From Streptomyces sp. NBC_00448 (GTDB taxonomy: Bacteria > Actinomycetota > Actinomycetes > Streptomycetales > Streptomycetaceae): a DNA stretch of 64,000 nt. Both the position numbers and the translations under genes were made by a program. The stretch is taken from positions 186,001 through 250,000 of the forward strand of contig NZ_CP107913.1 of NCBI RefSeq assembly GCF_036014115.1, written 5' to 3'. Below, one piece after another: positions 1 to 8,360 of this stretch (position 1 is its first letter; each line of letters starts with the position of its first letter). The notes under the pieces are model-generated. The model searched no databases. It was not told the DNA's origin and saw only the letters and a list, made by a program, of their open reading frames with translations.

Positions 1-452
1 GCGTAGGTGACGGCGGGCGCGGACGCGAACCCGACCGCGGTCAGGGAGGACGGTGCATCGGCCCGGTAGCTGGCCGTGCCGTGGGCGAACGAGACGGTCC
101 GCAACGCGTGTTCGCGGCTACGGGGGAGCACCAGCAGGCCGCTGGCGGTGGTGGGCCGACCCTCGGGGTCCACGGTGCGATACACGAGCTGGTAGGCCTC
201 CACCCCGAACCGGATCGTGCCCGTGTCGAATCCGGCAGCGGCCACTGCCGCGGCGACGTCCTGCTTCGTCGCCAGTGTGCTCACCTGCCGAGCGGACACC
301 AACTGTCCGCGATCGCTCGGGGCCGTCCCAGCCGCCGACGCGGTACCGGACGTCAGCGTGGCGGCGGCTGACACCAGCCCGAGCAGGACTGCCACGGCCC
401 TGACCTGACGGAACGCGGAGCGCGAACTGCCTTTCGAATCAACGGATTTCAT
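1..452 (-). CDS. Secreted alpha/beta hydrolase (secretory-lipase type), N-terminal part only
   Basis: The gene reads leftward from an ATG at 452 and runs off the start of the window, so only about 150 residues are visible. The first 40 residues form a Sec signal peptide: charged start, hydrophobic stretch VAVLLGLVSAAATLTSG, then an alanine-rich cleavage zone. The mature part carries YQLVYRTVDPEGRPTTASG, LLVLP and FAHGT, which I associate with the N-terminal half of actinobacterial secreted lipases/esterases of the alpha/beta hydrolase fold (the FAHGT segment holds the oxyanion-side histidine-glycine). The catalytic serine would lie outside the window, so activity cannot be judged. It is divergent from the sugar-transport operon and probably unrelated to it. 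Confidence 0.7.
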   Translation of the reverse strand, partial: MKSVDSKGSSRSAFRQVRAVAVLLGLVSAAATLTSGTASAAGTAPSDRGQLVSARQVSTLATKQDVAAAVAAAGFDTGTIRFGVEAYQLVYRTVDPEGRPTTASGLLVLPRSREHALRTVSFAHGTASYRADAPSSLTAVGFASAPAVTY

Positions 453-638
453 GGCGCAGACGCTAGTGACGACCACTCTCGCCCACTGCCCGGCCAGCAG
501 GTGTGTCCGTCCTGGGGCCAGCCCCACCACGCCACCAAGGTCCAGCCTCGTGCCGACCCCCGAAGGATTTCCGGAGCCGACCACCAAGAGGTCGTCCCCA
601 CCGGTGATCACGTTCCGTCCACAACCACGACTCAGACC

Positions 639-730
639 TTGACGTCGCCGACCTGCGATGCCAGCATCACGGTAATCCAATGTTTACGTAAACAGGAGCG
701 GTTCCGCACCGCCCATGGTTGCGTAAACAT
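639..730 (+). promoter_or_regulatory. Promoter and paired LacI-type operators of the beta-galactoside importer operon
   Basis: A -35-like TTGACG (639-644) is followed after 17 bp by CAGCAT (662-667). Just downstream is the perfect palindrome TGTTTACGTAAACA (681-694). A second, imperfect copy TGGTTGCGTAAACA lies at 716-729, with centres 35 bp apart. The same motif recurs before the GH35 gene at 5704. Central CG and flanking A/T arms are typical of LacI-family operators, so the LacI-type gene at 4374 is the likely repressor. The 453-783 stretch contains no gene. Confidence 0.75.
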
Positions 731-783
731 TCCCTCGCCGCGAGCCCGCGGCGAGGTTGTGACGCCGAGCGAAGGGATGAGCC

Positions 784-1722
784 ATGGCGGTCCTCTCGCC
801 CCCATCGGCCGCGGGTCGGCCCGCCACCGGGCGGGGGCGCGGCGGCAGGGGGCGCGTCGGTAGGCGGCGACTGGCCGGGTGGGGCTTCGTCGCCCCGTTC
901 CTGGCGGTCTTCGTCCTCGTGTTCCTGGCCCCGATCGTCTACTCGATCCATCTGAGCCTGTTCCGGGACCAGTTGATCGGCGGCAACCACTTCGTCGGCC
1001 TCGACAACTACCGGCAGGCGTTCCAGGACCACGAGTTCTGGTCCGGCCTCGGCCGCGTCGGGCTCTTCCTGGTGGTCCAGGTGCCGATCATGCTCGGCAT
1101 CGCCCTGCTGGTCGCCCTGGCGCTGGACAGCGGGCGGCTGTACGGGCGCGACTTCTTCCGGATCTCGATCTTCCTGCCGTACGCGGTGCCCGCGGTGGTC
1201 GCCACCTTGATGTGGGGCTTCATGTACGGCAAGCAGTTCGGCCTGGTCGCGAGCGTCAACGAGCACCTGCACACGTCGATCCCCGACCCGCTCGCCCCCG
1301 GCTGGGTGCTGGCGAGCATCGGCAACATCGTCACCTGGGAGTTCGTCGGCTACAACATGCTGATCTTCTACGCCGCGCTGCGGGTCGTCCCGGAGTCGCT
1401 GTACGAGGCGGCCGAGATCGACGGCGCCGGCCAGTGGCGGGTCATCCGGTCGATCAAGATCCCGGCGATCCGCGGCGCGCTGGTCATCGCCACGATCTTC
1501 TCGGTCATCGGCAGCTTCCAGCTGTTCAACGAGCCGAGCATCCTCAAGAGCCTCGCGCCCAACGCCATCACCACGTACTTCACCCCGAACCTGTACACCT
1601 TCTCGCTGTCCTTCTCCGGCCAGCAGCACAACTACGCCGCGACGGTCGCGATCGTCATGGGAGTCGTCACGATGATCGTCGCCTACGTCGTCCAACTGCG
1701 CGGCATGCGAAAGGAGGCGTGA
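784..1722 (+). CDS. Sugar ABC transporter permease (MalF/UgpA type)
   Basis: This 312-residue inner-membrane protein is one of two permeases of a carbohydrate ABC importer. A basic cytoplasmic N-terminus (residues 10-32) precedes six predicted membrane segments, and the EAA loop that contacts the ATPase is visible near residues 208-220 (EAAEIDGAGQW). It starts the operon with the second permease (3-bp gap) and the lipoprotein binding protein. No ATPase gene is present; in Streptomyces such importers usually share the general ATPase MsiK (family knowledge). Two LacI-type operators lie 50-100 bp upstream. Position next to a GH35 beta-galactosidase suggests a beta-galactoside substrate (inference). 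An alternative ATG lies at 778 in another frame and is rejected. Confidence 0.9.
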   Translation: MAVLSPPSAAGRPATGRGRGGRGRVGRRRLAGWGFVAPFLAVFVLVFLAPIVYSIHLSLFRDQLIGGNHFVGLDNYRQAFQDHEFWSGLGRVGLFLVVQVPIMLGIALLVALALDSGRLYGRDFFRISIFLPYAVPAVVATLMWGFMYGKQFGLVASVNEHLHTSIPDPLAPGWVLASIGNIVTWEFVGYNMLIFYAALRVVPESLYEAAEIDGAGQWRVIRSIKIPAIRGALVIATIFSVIGSFQLFNEPSILKSLAPNAITTYFTPNLYTFSLSFSGQQHNYAATVAIVMGVVTMIVAYVVQLRGMRKEA

Positions 1723-1725
1723 GCG

Positions 1726-2670
1726 ATGGCCGCCGACACCGCCACGGCGGGCACCGGGCCCGCGCCCCGGACCAGGACCCGCCCGCTGCCGCGCACGTCC
1801 CGCTCCGCCCGTCGCCACACCCCCGGCAGACCGCGGCGCAGCGTGCTGCTGACCGTGCTGACCTCGATCGTCGTGCTGTACTCCCTGGTGCCGCTGGCCT
1901 GGCTGGTCATCAACGCGTGCAAGACCCAGCCGAAGCTGCTCGACTCCTTCGGCCTGTGGTTCAGCGGCCGCTTCGCGCTGTGGGACAACATCAGGGAGAC
2001 GCTGACCTACAACGACCACATCTTCGTCCGGTGGCTGCTCAACACCCTGCTGTACGTGGTGCTCGGGGCCGGCGGCGCGACGTTCCTGGCGGTGCTCGGC
2101 GGCTACGGGCTGGCGAAGTTCGACTTCGCCGGCCGGCGGGCGGTCTTCGCCGTGGTGATCGGCGCGGTCGCGGTGCCGAGCGCGGCGCTGGCGGTGCCGA
2201 CGTTCCTGATGTTCAGCAAGATGGGGCTGACCAACACCCCCTGGGCGGTGATCATCCCGTCGCTGATCTCGCCCTTCGGCCTCTACCTGATGTGGGTGTT
2301 CGCCGCCGAGGCGATCCCCGACGAGCTGCTGGAGGCCGCCCGGATGGACGGCTCCGGCGAGTTGCGCACCTTCTTCCGGATCAGCCTGCCGCTGCTGGCT
2401 CCCGGCATCGTCACGGTGCTGCTCTTCACCACGGTCGCGACCTGGAACAACTACTTCCTGCCGCTGATCATGATCAAGAACCCGGACTGGTACCCGCTGA
2501 CCATCGGCCTGAACTCCTGGAACGCGCAGGCGGCCACGGCCGGCGGCCAGCCGGTGTTCAACCTGGTCATCACCGGGTCGCTGCTGACCATCGTCCCGCT
2601 CATCGCGGCCTTCCTGCTGCTCCAGCGCTACTGGCAGTCCGGGCTGGCCGCCGGAAGCGTGAAGGAGTGA
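1726..2670 (+). CDS. Sugar ABC transporter permease (MalG/UgpE type)
   Basis: This 314-residue protein is the second permease of the importer. It has a 40-residue basic, proline/arginine-rich N-terminal tail, then six hydrophobic segments. The EAA motif is at residues 203-209 (EAARMDG), followed by the FFRISLP helix that docks the ATPase. The ATG comes three bases after the stop of the first permease, so the two are translationally linked. The end of the protein, with the lysine/glutamate tail after RYWQSGLAAG, is the usual end of the MalG-type family. Confidence 0.9.
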   Translation: MAADTATAGTGPAPRTRTRPLPRTSRSARRHTPGRPRRSVLLTVLTSIVVLYSLVPLAWLVINACKTQPKLLDSFGLWFSGRFALWDNIRETLTYNDHIFVRWLLNTLLYVVLGAGGATFLAVLGGYGLAKFDFAGRRAVFAVVIGAVAVPSAALAVPTFLMFSKMGLTNTPWAVIIPSLISPFGLYLMWVFAAEAIPDELLEAARMDGSGELRTFFRISLPLLAPGIVTVLLFTTVATWNNYFLPLIMIKNPDWYPLTIGLNSWNAQAATAGGQPVFNLVITGSLLTIVPLIAAFLLLQRYWQSGLAAGSVKE

Positions 2671-2767
2671 CCGCCGGCGCTGTCCACAACCGCAGCGCTC
2701 TCCCTGTTTTCCCCTGACTCCCCCCGCTTCCCTGTTCGGGGACATCACGCACAACGGAGTGAAAGAG

Positions 2768-4111
2768 ATGACGAACACAGCACTTCGCCGCTGGGCGCCC
2801 GCGGTCGCGCTCCTCGCCGCCGGCGCACTGGGGCTCACCGCATGCGGCTCCTCCGGTGGCTCCGGGTCGAAGAGCGGCGACACCGGCGCGGGCGCCGTCA
2901 CGTCCGCGCTGGCCAAGGGCGGCTCGATCACGGTGTGGGCCTGGGAGCCCACCCTCAAGCAGGTGGTCACCGACTTCCAGGCCAAGTACCCCAAGGTGCA
3001 CGTCAAGCTGGTCAACGCCGGCACCGGCAACACCCAGTACACCGCGCTGCAGAACGCCGTCCAGGCGGGCAAGGGCGTGCCCGACGTCGCGCAGATCGAG
3101 TACTACGCGCTCAGCCAGTTCGCGCTCGGCAAGTCCGTGACCGACCTGAGCGCGTACGGCGCCAAGGACCTGGCCAAGGACTACTCCCCCGGCCCGTGGA
3201 ACTCGGTGAACATCGACGGCGGCGTCTACGGCCTGCCGATGGACTCCGGGCCGATGGCGCTGTTCTACAACAAGAAGGTCTTCGACAAGTACAAGCTGCC
3301 GGTCCCCACCACCTGGGACCAGTACCTCGACGACGCCCGCAAGCTCCACAAGGCCGACCCGAAGGCGTACATCACCAGCGACACCGGTGACGCGGGCATG
3401 GCCACCAGCCTGATCTGGCAGGCCGGCGGCAAGCCGTACAAGGTCGACGGCACCAAGGTCTCGGTCGACTTCGGCGCGGACGCGGGCACTGCGGCCTACA
3501 CCAAGGTGTGGCAGCAGCTGGTCTCCGAGCACCTGCTGTCGCCGGTCTCCGGCTGGAGCGACCAGTGGTACAAGGGCCTGGCCGACGGCACCATCGCCAC
3601 GCTGGCGACGGGCGCGTGGATGCCCGCCAACTTCAGCTCGGGGGTGGCCTCGGCGTCCGGTGACTGGCGGGCGGCGCCGCTGCCGCAGTGGCAGGCCGGG
3701 CAGCACGCCAGCGCCGAGAACGGCGGCAGCTCCCTCGCCGTCACCAAGGCCAGCAGCAAGAAGGCCCTCGCGTACGCGTTCCTGCAGTACGCGAACCGGG
3801 GCGCCGGCGTGCAGGCCCGGATCAAGGGCGGCGCGTTCCCCGCGACCACCGCGGACCTGGACTCGCAGGCGTTCCTCGACACGAAGTTCCCGTACTTCGG
3901 CGGGCAGCAGGCCAACAAGATCTTCTCGCAGTCGGCCAAGGACGTGGTGCCCGGCTGGTCGTACCTGCCCTACCAGGTCTACGCGAACTCGATCTTCAAC
4001 GACACCGTCGGCAAGGCGTACGTCTCCTCCACCACGCTGACCTCCGGGCTCAGCGCGTGGCAGGACCAGTCCGTCTCCTACGGCAAGCAGCAGGGCTTCA
4101 GCGTCAACTGA
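2768..4111 (+). CDS. Sugar ABC transporter solute-binding lipoprotein
   Basis: This 447-residue lipoprotein captures the sugar outside the membrane. The start is the ATG at 2768, which has GGAG eight bases upstream; a GTG at 2759 in the same frame lacks that spacing. The signal peptide ends in the lipobox LTAC with Cys26, followed by a serine/glycine linker. The body has the family-1 extracellular binding fold, with ITVWAWEP near the mature N-terminus and FYNKKVFDKYKLPVPTTWDQ in the middle. It is third in the operon, about 97 bp after the second permease. Confidence 0.9.
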   Translation: MTNTALRRWAPAVALLAAGALGLTACGSSGGSGSKSGDTGAGAVTSALAKGGSITVWAWEPTLKQVVTDFQAKYPKVHVKLVNAGTGNTQYTALQNAVQAGKGVPDVAQIEYYALSQFALGKSVTDLSAYGAKDLAKDYSPGPWNSVNIDGGVYGLPMDSGPMALFYNKKVFDKYKLPVPTTWDQYLDDARKLHKADPKAYITSDTGDAGMATSLIWQAGGKPYKVDGTKVSVDFGADAGTAAYTKVWQQLVSEHLLSPVSGWSDQWYKGLADGTIATLATGAWMPANFSSGVASASGDWRAAPLPQWQAGQHASAENGGSSLAVTKASSKKALAYAFLQYANRGAGVQARIKGGAFPATTADLDSQAFLDTKFPYFGGQQANKIFSQSAKDVVPGWSYLPYQVYANSIFNDTVGKAYVSSTTLTSGLSAWQDQSVSYGKQQGFSVN

Positions 4112-4373
4112 CGCTTCGACAGGAATGCGGCAGGAATTCGGCAGGAGGGCGAGTGGCGGGGTCCGGTGGTTCCACGGCCCCGTCGCTCTCCCCCCTTCGC
4201 GCCCGACACGTCGGGCGGCCGATGCCCGGCGGGTCCGTGCGCGTGGCCCGTATGATTGCGCGATCACACAGCGCCGCCCCCGGCCGCTCGCCGGACCGGG
4301 CCGGGCGCGCGAGGACGACGACCAGCACGGCCGCCCGCGCACGGCGGCCGCGGCAGCGAGGTGTACGACCGCG

Positions 4374-5489
4374 GTGAGCGACAGCACAAAGGCCGGGCGG
4401 GGCAAGCGCGTCGCCCGCGATCAGTCCCGGGCGAAGGCCGCCTCCCGTACCGAGCCGGCCGCGGAGGGGGCCCGGCGCAAGCGCGGCGCCTCCATGGGCG
4501 ACGTGGCGAAACTCGCCGGGGTGTCGGCGCAGACGGTCTCCCGGGTCTCGAACGGCTTCCCGGGCGTGGTGGACTCCACCCGGCAGCAGGTGCTCGCGGC
4601 CATGAAGGAGCTCGGCTACCGGCCGAACAGCGCGGCGCGCGCGCTCAAGCGCGGTGAGTTCCGCACGCTGGGCGTCATCCTGTTCAACATGTCGACCACC
4701 GGCAACATGCGCACCCTGGAGGCGGTCGCGACGTCGGCCGCCGAGGAGGGCTACGCCACCACGCTGCTGCCGGTGACCGTGCCGACGCAGGACGAGGTGC
4801 GCGGGGCGTTCACCCGGCTGGGCGAGCTGGCGGTCGACGGCATCGTGATCATCATGGAGGTGCACCTGCTGGACTCGGCGACCGTGGCGTTGCCGCCCCA
4901 CGCGCAGGTGGTCGTCGTGGACTCCAACGCCGGCGACCGCTACAGCGTGGTCGACACCGACCAGGCGGGCGGCGCCGAGGCCGCGGTGCGGCATCTGCTC
5001 GACCTCGGGCACTCCACGGTGTGGCATGTGGCCGGGCCCGAGGAGTCGTTCGCGGCGGAGCGCCGCGTCGGCGCCTGGCGCGCGGTGCTGGGCGCGGCGG
5101 GCCGGGCCGAGCCGGAGGTCCTGCGGGGCGACTGGTCGGCGGAGTCGGGGTACCGGGCCGGTCTGCGGCTGGCGGCGGACCCGGAGTGCACCGCGGTGTT
5201 CGTGGCCAACGACCAGATGGCGCTGGGCGTGCTGCGGGCGCTGCACGAGGCGGGCCGCCGGGTGCCGGAGGACGTCAGCGTCGTCGGGTTCGACGACATC
5301 GCGGAGGCCGCGTCGTACATGCCCCCGCTGACCACGGTCCACCAGGACTTCGCCGAGGTCGGCCGCCGCTGCGTGGCGACGGTGCTGCGGCAGATCCGCG
5401 ACGACGAGGCGGCGCGCGGCACCGACCTGGTGCCGACCCGGCTGGTCCCGCGCGGCAGCACCGCGCCGCCGCCCGCCGGCGCGCGCTGA
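4374..5489 (+). CDS. LacI-family transcriptional regulator of the beta-galactoside locus
   Basis: I chose the GTG at 4374 (371 residues); GAGG lies 12 bases upstream. A shorter start at 4494 would begin directly at the DNA-binding domain but has no ribosome site. Residues 41-66 form the LacI helix-turn-helix (GDVAKLAGVSAQTVSRVSNG), residues 83-94 the hinge (RPNSAARALKRG), and the rest a periplasmic-binding-protein-like sensor domain ending in VGFDDIAEA and TTVHQDF. It lies between the importer and the beta-galactosidase. Three matching palindromes at 681, 716 and 5704 are its probable targets. A further imperfect palindrome TGATTGCGCGATCA (4253-4266) overlaps a -10-like TATGAT before this gene and may be autoregulatory, but it does not match the other three sites. 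Confidence 0.88.
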   Translation: MSDSTKAGRGKRVARDQSRAKAASRTEPAAEGARRKRGASMGDVAKLAGVSAQTVSRVSNGFPGVVDSTRQQVLAAMKELGYRPNSAARALKRGEFRTLGVILFNMSTTGNMRTLEAVATSAAEEGYATTLLPVTVPTQDEVRGAFTRLGELAVDGIVIIMEVHLLDSATVALPPHAQVVVVDSNAGDRYSVVDTDQAGGAEAAVRHLLDLGHSTVWHVAGPEESFAAERRVGAWRAVLGAAGRAEPEVLRGDWSAESGYRAGLRLAADPECTAVFVANDQMALGVLRALHEAGRRVPEDVSVVGFDDIAEAASYMPPLTTVHQDFAEVGRRCVATVLRQIRDDEAARGTDLVPTRLVPRGSTAPPPAGAR

Positions 5490-5661
5490 GCGGACCCCGT
5501 CCAACGCCCGACCCGCTCCCCCGTCGGCGCTTCACCTACGCCCCCCGCCGACTCCCGGCCCGCGCCGTACCCGCGCCTGCCCGCGGCCGAGCCGGCGCCT
5601 GCCAACACCCGCGCCGCCGCACGCCCTTGGGCTGCCGCGCACCCGCCCTCCGGCCGGAGCC

Positions 5662-5718
5662 TTGACACGGCACTCCGCGCTGGTCAGACTCGCATCAGGT
5701 CGATGGTTACGCAAACAT
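5662..5718 (+). promoter_or_regulatory. Promoter and LacI-type operator of the GH35 gene
   Basis: TTGACA (5662-5667) and CAGACT (5685-5690) are separated by 17 bp. The operator TGGTTACGCAAACA at 5704-5717 sits right after the expected transcription start. It begins exactly 42 bp after the start of the -35 box, the same offset as at the importer promoter (639 to 681). A repressor bound here would block initial elongation. The rest of 5490-5661 shows nothing. Confidence 0.75.
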
Positions 5719-5770
5719 CGATCATGCGTGCACCGATGTTCGAACCACCAAGGCGGAGGACCTGGACCCC

Positions 5771-7540
5771 ATGCCCGTACTGCGGATCGACCGGGAAGGG
5801 TTCCGTCTCGACGGCGAACCCTTCCGCATCATCTCCGGGGCCCTGCACTACTTCCGCGTGCATCCCGGCCAGTGGCGGGACCGCCTGCGCAAGGCCCGGC
5901 TGCTCGGCCTCAACACCGTGGACACGTACGTGCCGTGGAACCTCCACGAGCCACGGCCGGGCGAGTTCCGGGCCGACGGCGGCCTGGACCTGGAGCGCTT
6001 CCTCGAACTGGCCCGCGACGAGGGCCTGTACGTCCTGCTGCGCCCCGGCCCGTACATCTGCGGCGAGTGGGAGGGCGGCGGGCTGCCCGCCTGGCTGCTG
6101 GCCGACCCGGACATCCGGCTGCGCAGCGCCGACCCGCGCTTCCTCGGCGCGGTCGAGCGCTTCCTCGGCGAGCTGATGCCGCGGGTGGCGCCGTACCTGG
6201 GCAGCCGGGGCGGGCCGGTGCTCGCGGTGCAGGTGGAGAACGAGTTCGGCGCGTACGGCGACGACCAGCCGTATCTGCTGCGGCTGGCGGAGATCCTGCG
6301 CGAACAGGGCGTGGACGTCCCGCTGTTCACCTGCGACCAGCCGGGCGACCTGGCCCGCGGCTCGCTGCCGGGGGTGCTGGCGACCGCGAACTTCGGCAGC
6401 CGGGTCGCGGAGAACCTCGACCGGTTGCGCGCGCACCAGCCCGAAGGGCCGCTGATGTGCACGGAGTTCTGGAACGGCTGGTTCGACCGCTGGGGCGGGC
6501 TGCACGCCGCCAGGCCGGCGGAGAGCGCCGCCGCGGACCTGGACCGGCTGCTGGCGGCCGGCGCGAGCGTCAACCTGTACATGTTCCACGGCGGGACCAA
6601 CTTCGGCTTCACCAACGGCGCCAACGACAAGCACACCTACCGGCCGACCCTCACCTCCTACGACTACGACGCGCCGCTGGACGAGGCCGGCGATCCGACG
6701 CCGAAGTACGCGGCCTTCCGCGAGGTCATCGCCCGCTACGCGCCGGTCCCCGACGCGCCGTTGCCCGAGCCCTCCAAGAAGCTCAGCCAGCTCGGCGTCC
6801 GACTCCCGCAGCGCGCACCGCTGTTCAACCGGCTGCTGGCCCTGGGCACCTCGGTCGCCGGCGACCGTCCGCTGACCATGGAGGAGCTGGCCGCCGGACA
6901 CGGCGCGGGCGACGGCCTCGGATTCGTGCTCTACCAGGCGCGGTTGGACGCGCCAGGCCCGGTCCTGCTGCACGTGCCGGCCGTACGCGACCGCGCCCAG
7001 GTCTTCCTCGACGGCCAGCCGGTCGGCGTCCTGGAACGCGAGAGCCACGAGCACTCCCTGGCGTTCACCGTGCCCGACGGCGGCGCCGAACTGTCGCTGC
7101 TGGTCGAGAACCAGGGCCGGGTCAACTACGGGCAGGCGGTCCACGACCGCAAGGGTCTGCTCGGGCCCGTCACCGCCAACGGCGCGCCGATCACCGGCTG
7201 GTCCAGCCGGTCGCTGCCGCTGGACGACCTGTCCGGGCTGGACTTCGCGGACGCCGGACCGCGCCCGGCCGTCGGACCGGCCTTCCACCGCGGCGAGTTC
7301 GACCTGGCCGAGCCCGCCGACACCTACCTCGAACTGGACGGCTGGACCAAGGGCTGCGCCTGGGTGAACGGCTTCGCCCTCGGCCGCTACTGGTCCCGCG
7401 GCCCGCAGCGCCGCCTCTACGTCCCCGGGACCGCGCTGCGCCGGGGCCGCAACGAGATCGTGGTGCTCGAACTCCACGCGGCGCTCCGCGACGTGGTGGA
7501 CCTGCGCGACACGCCGGACCTGGGACCGACCGAGGAGTGA
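5771..7540 (+). CDS. Beta-galactosidase, glycoside hydrolase family 35
   Basis: This 589-residue enzyme hydrolyses terminal beta-galactosides with retention. The GH35 signature is clear: SGALHYFRVHPGQW near residue 22, RPGPYICGEWEGGGLPAWL at 91-109, the acid/base Glu158 in VENEFG, and the nucleophile Glu232 in CTEFWNGW. C-terminal beta domains end in WTKGCAWVNGFALGRYW. No signal peptide is present, so it should act in the cytoplasm on imported oligosaccharides. GGCGGAGGA lies 10 bases before the ATG. It shares an operator with the importer operon upstream. Confidence 0.93.
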   Translation: MPVLRIDREGFRLDGEPFRIISGALHYFRVHPGQWRDRLRKARLLGLNTVDTYVPWNLHEPRPGEFRADGGLDLERFLELARDEGLYVLLRPGPYICGEWEGGGLPAWLLADPDIRLRSADPRFLGAVERFLGELMPRVAPYLGSRGGPVLAVQVENEFGAYGDDQPYLLRLAEILREQGVDVPLFTCDQPGDLARGSLPGVLATANFGSRVAENLDRLRAHQPEGPLMCTEFWNGWFDRWGGLHAARPAESAAADLDRLLAAGASVNLYMFHGGTNFGFTNGANDKHTYRPTLTSYDYDAPLDEAGDPTPKYAAFREVIARYAPVPDAPLPEPSKKLSQLGVRLPQRAPLFNRLLALGTSVAGDRPLTMEELAAGHGAGDGLGFVLYQARLDAPGPVLLHVPAVRDRAQVFLDGQPVGVLERESHEHSLAFTVPDGGAELSLLVENQGRVNYGQAVHDRKGLLGPVTANGAPITGWSSRSLPLDDLSGLDFADAGPRPAVGPAFHRGEFDLAEPADTYLELDGWTKGCAWVNGFALGRYWSRGPQRRLYVPGTALRRGRNEIVVLELHAALRDVVDLRDTPDLGPTEE

Positions 7541-7649
7541 GCCCGTCCGCGGGGCCCGGGGCCGGCGGCGCTGCCGCGCTGTCCCCCGGTGTTCCGCCCG
7601 GCCGCAAAGTCGTTTCCCTCCGCGCGGGGCGGCTTGAAATCATGCGGTC

Positions 7650-8360
7650 ATGACGGATGGCGGGTTCGAGGCGCACCTCACGGTGCGCGGCGCGGACGAC
7701 CCCGCTTCGGCCGCCCGGCTGGAGCGGTGGTCGGCCGTGCGCGGCTGGAAGTTCACGCACATCGTGCTGGCCCGTGGCCGTACGCCCTCGCAGCCGATGC
7801 TCACGCTGCGCGGCCGCGGCCCGTACGAGGAGCAACTGCGCGTCTGCCGCCAGGCGTCGGAGGCGCTGCGCGGGGCAGGGTTCCCGCCGGTGCGGGTGAA
7901 GATCGAGGTCGCGCCGTGGGAGCCGGTGGTGCCGCGCTCCGACGCACAGGCGCGGCTGCTGAACGGCCCCGGCGGCACGGGCGGCTCAGACGACTCGGGA
8001 CGCCATGCCGGCCGCTACTTCGAGCACCACCTGAAGGTGCTGCTCGACCCGATCGGCCCGGGCGCCGCCGCCACTCTCGACGCGCTCACCGCGGCCGCCG
8101 TCGCCCACGACGCGCACGTGTCGTGGAACGCGCGCCGCACCCATGGCGGCACCGGCCGGCAGGAGCGCTTCGTCACCCAACGCTGCCACGGCGTCGGCCT
8201 GCCGACCGCCCGGGCACGACTGGCGGCTCTCACCCGCGCGGTGCGGGAGCTGTCGGTGGAGATCGCCGAGACGGAGGAGGAGTTCGTGGTCTACGACAGC
8301 AACGCCGCGATCGACGACGGATGGATCATCGCGGCACGGGACCAGGAGGCACGGCGATGA
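7650..8360 (+). CDS. Conserved-looking protein of unknown function, partner of the AbiEii-like gene
   Basis: This 236-residue protein is not one I can assign. It begins FEAHLTVRGADDPASAARLERW, is soluble and mixed alpha/beta, and contains the central segment RYFEHHLKVLLDP and, nearer the end, GRQERFVTQRCHGVG. The repeated pattern of a short alpha/beta unit, histidine pairs and arginines could suit a nucleotide- or metal-binding fold (guess only). It overlaps the next gene by 4 bp (ATGA), so the two are co-translated and probably work together. There is no winged helix, so it is not a standard AbiEi-type antitoxin. Confidence 0.75.
   Translation: MTDGGFEAHLTVRGADDPASAARLERWSAVRGWKFTHIVLARGRTPSQPMLTLRGRGPYEEQLRVCRQASEALRGAGFPPVRVKIEVAPWEPVVPRSDAQARLLNGPGGTGGSDDSGRHAGRYFEHHLKVLLDPIGPGAAATLDALTAAAVAHDAHVSWNARRTHGGTGRQERFVTQRCHGVGLPTARARLAALTRAVRELSVEIAETEEEFVVYDSNAAIDDGWIIAARDQEARR

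Noticed and set aside
667..3072. 801-codon open frame on the minus strand over the importer genes
   Set aside because: Composition is Arg/Gly/Asp/Gln/His-rich without any domain; it is the mirror of real permease and binding-protein genes on the plus strand.
4253..4266. TGATTGCGCGATCA palindrome as a fourth LacI-type operator
   Set aside because: It has a different arm sequence from the three matching sites; it may be a separate site, but there is not enough to call it.
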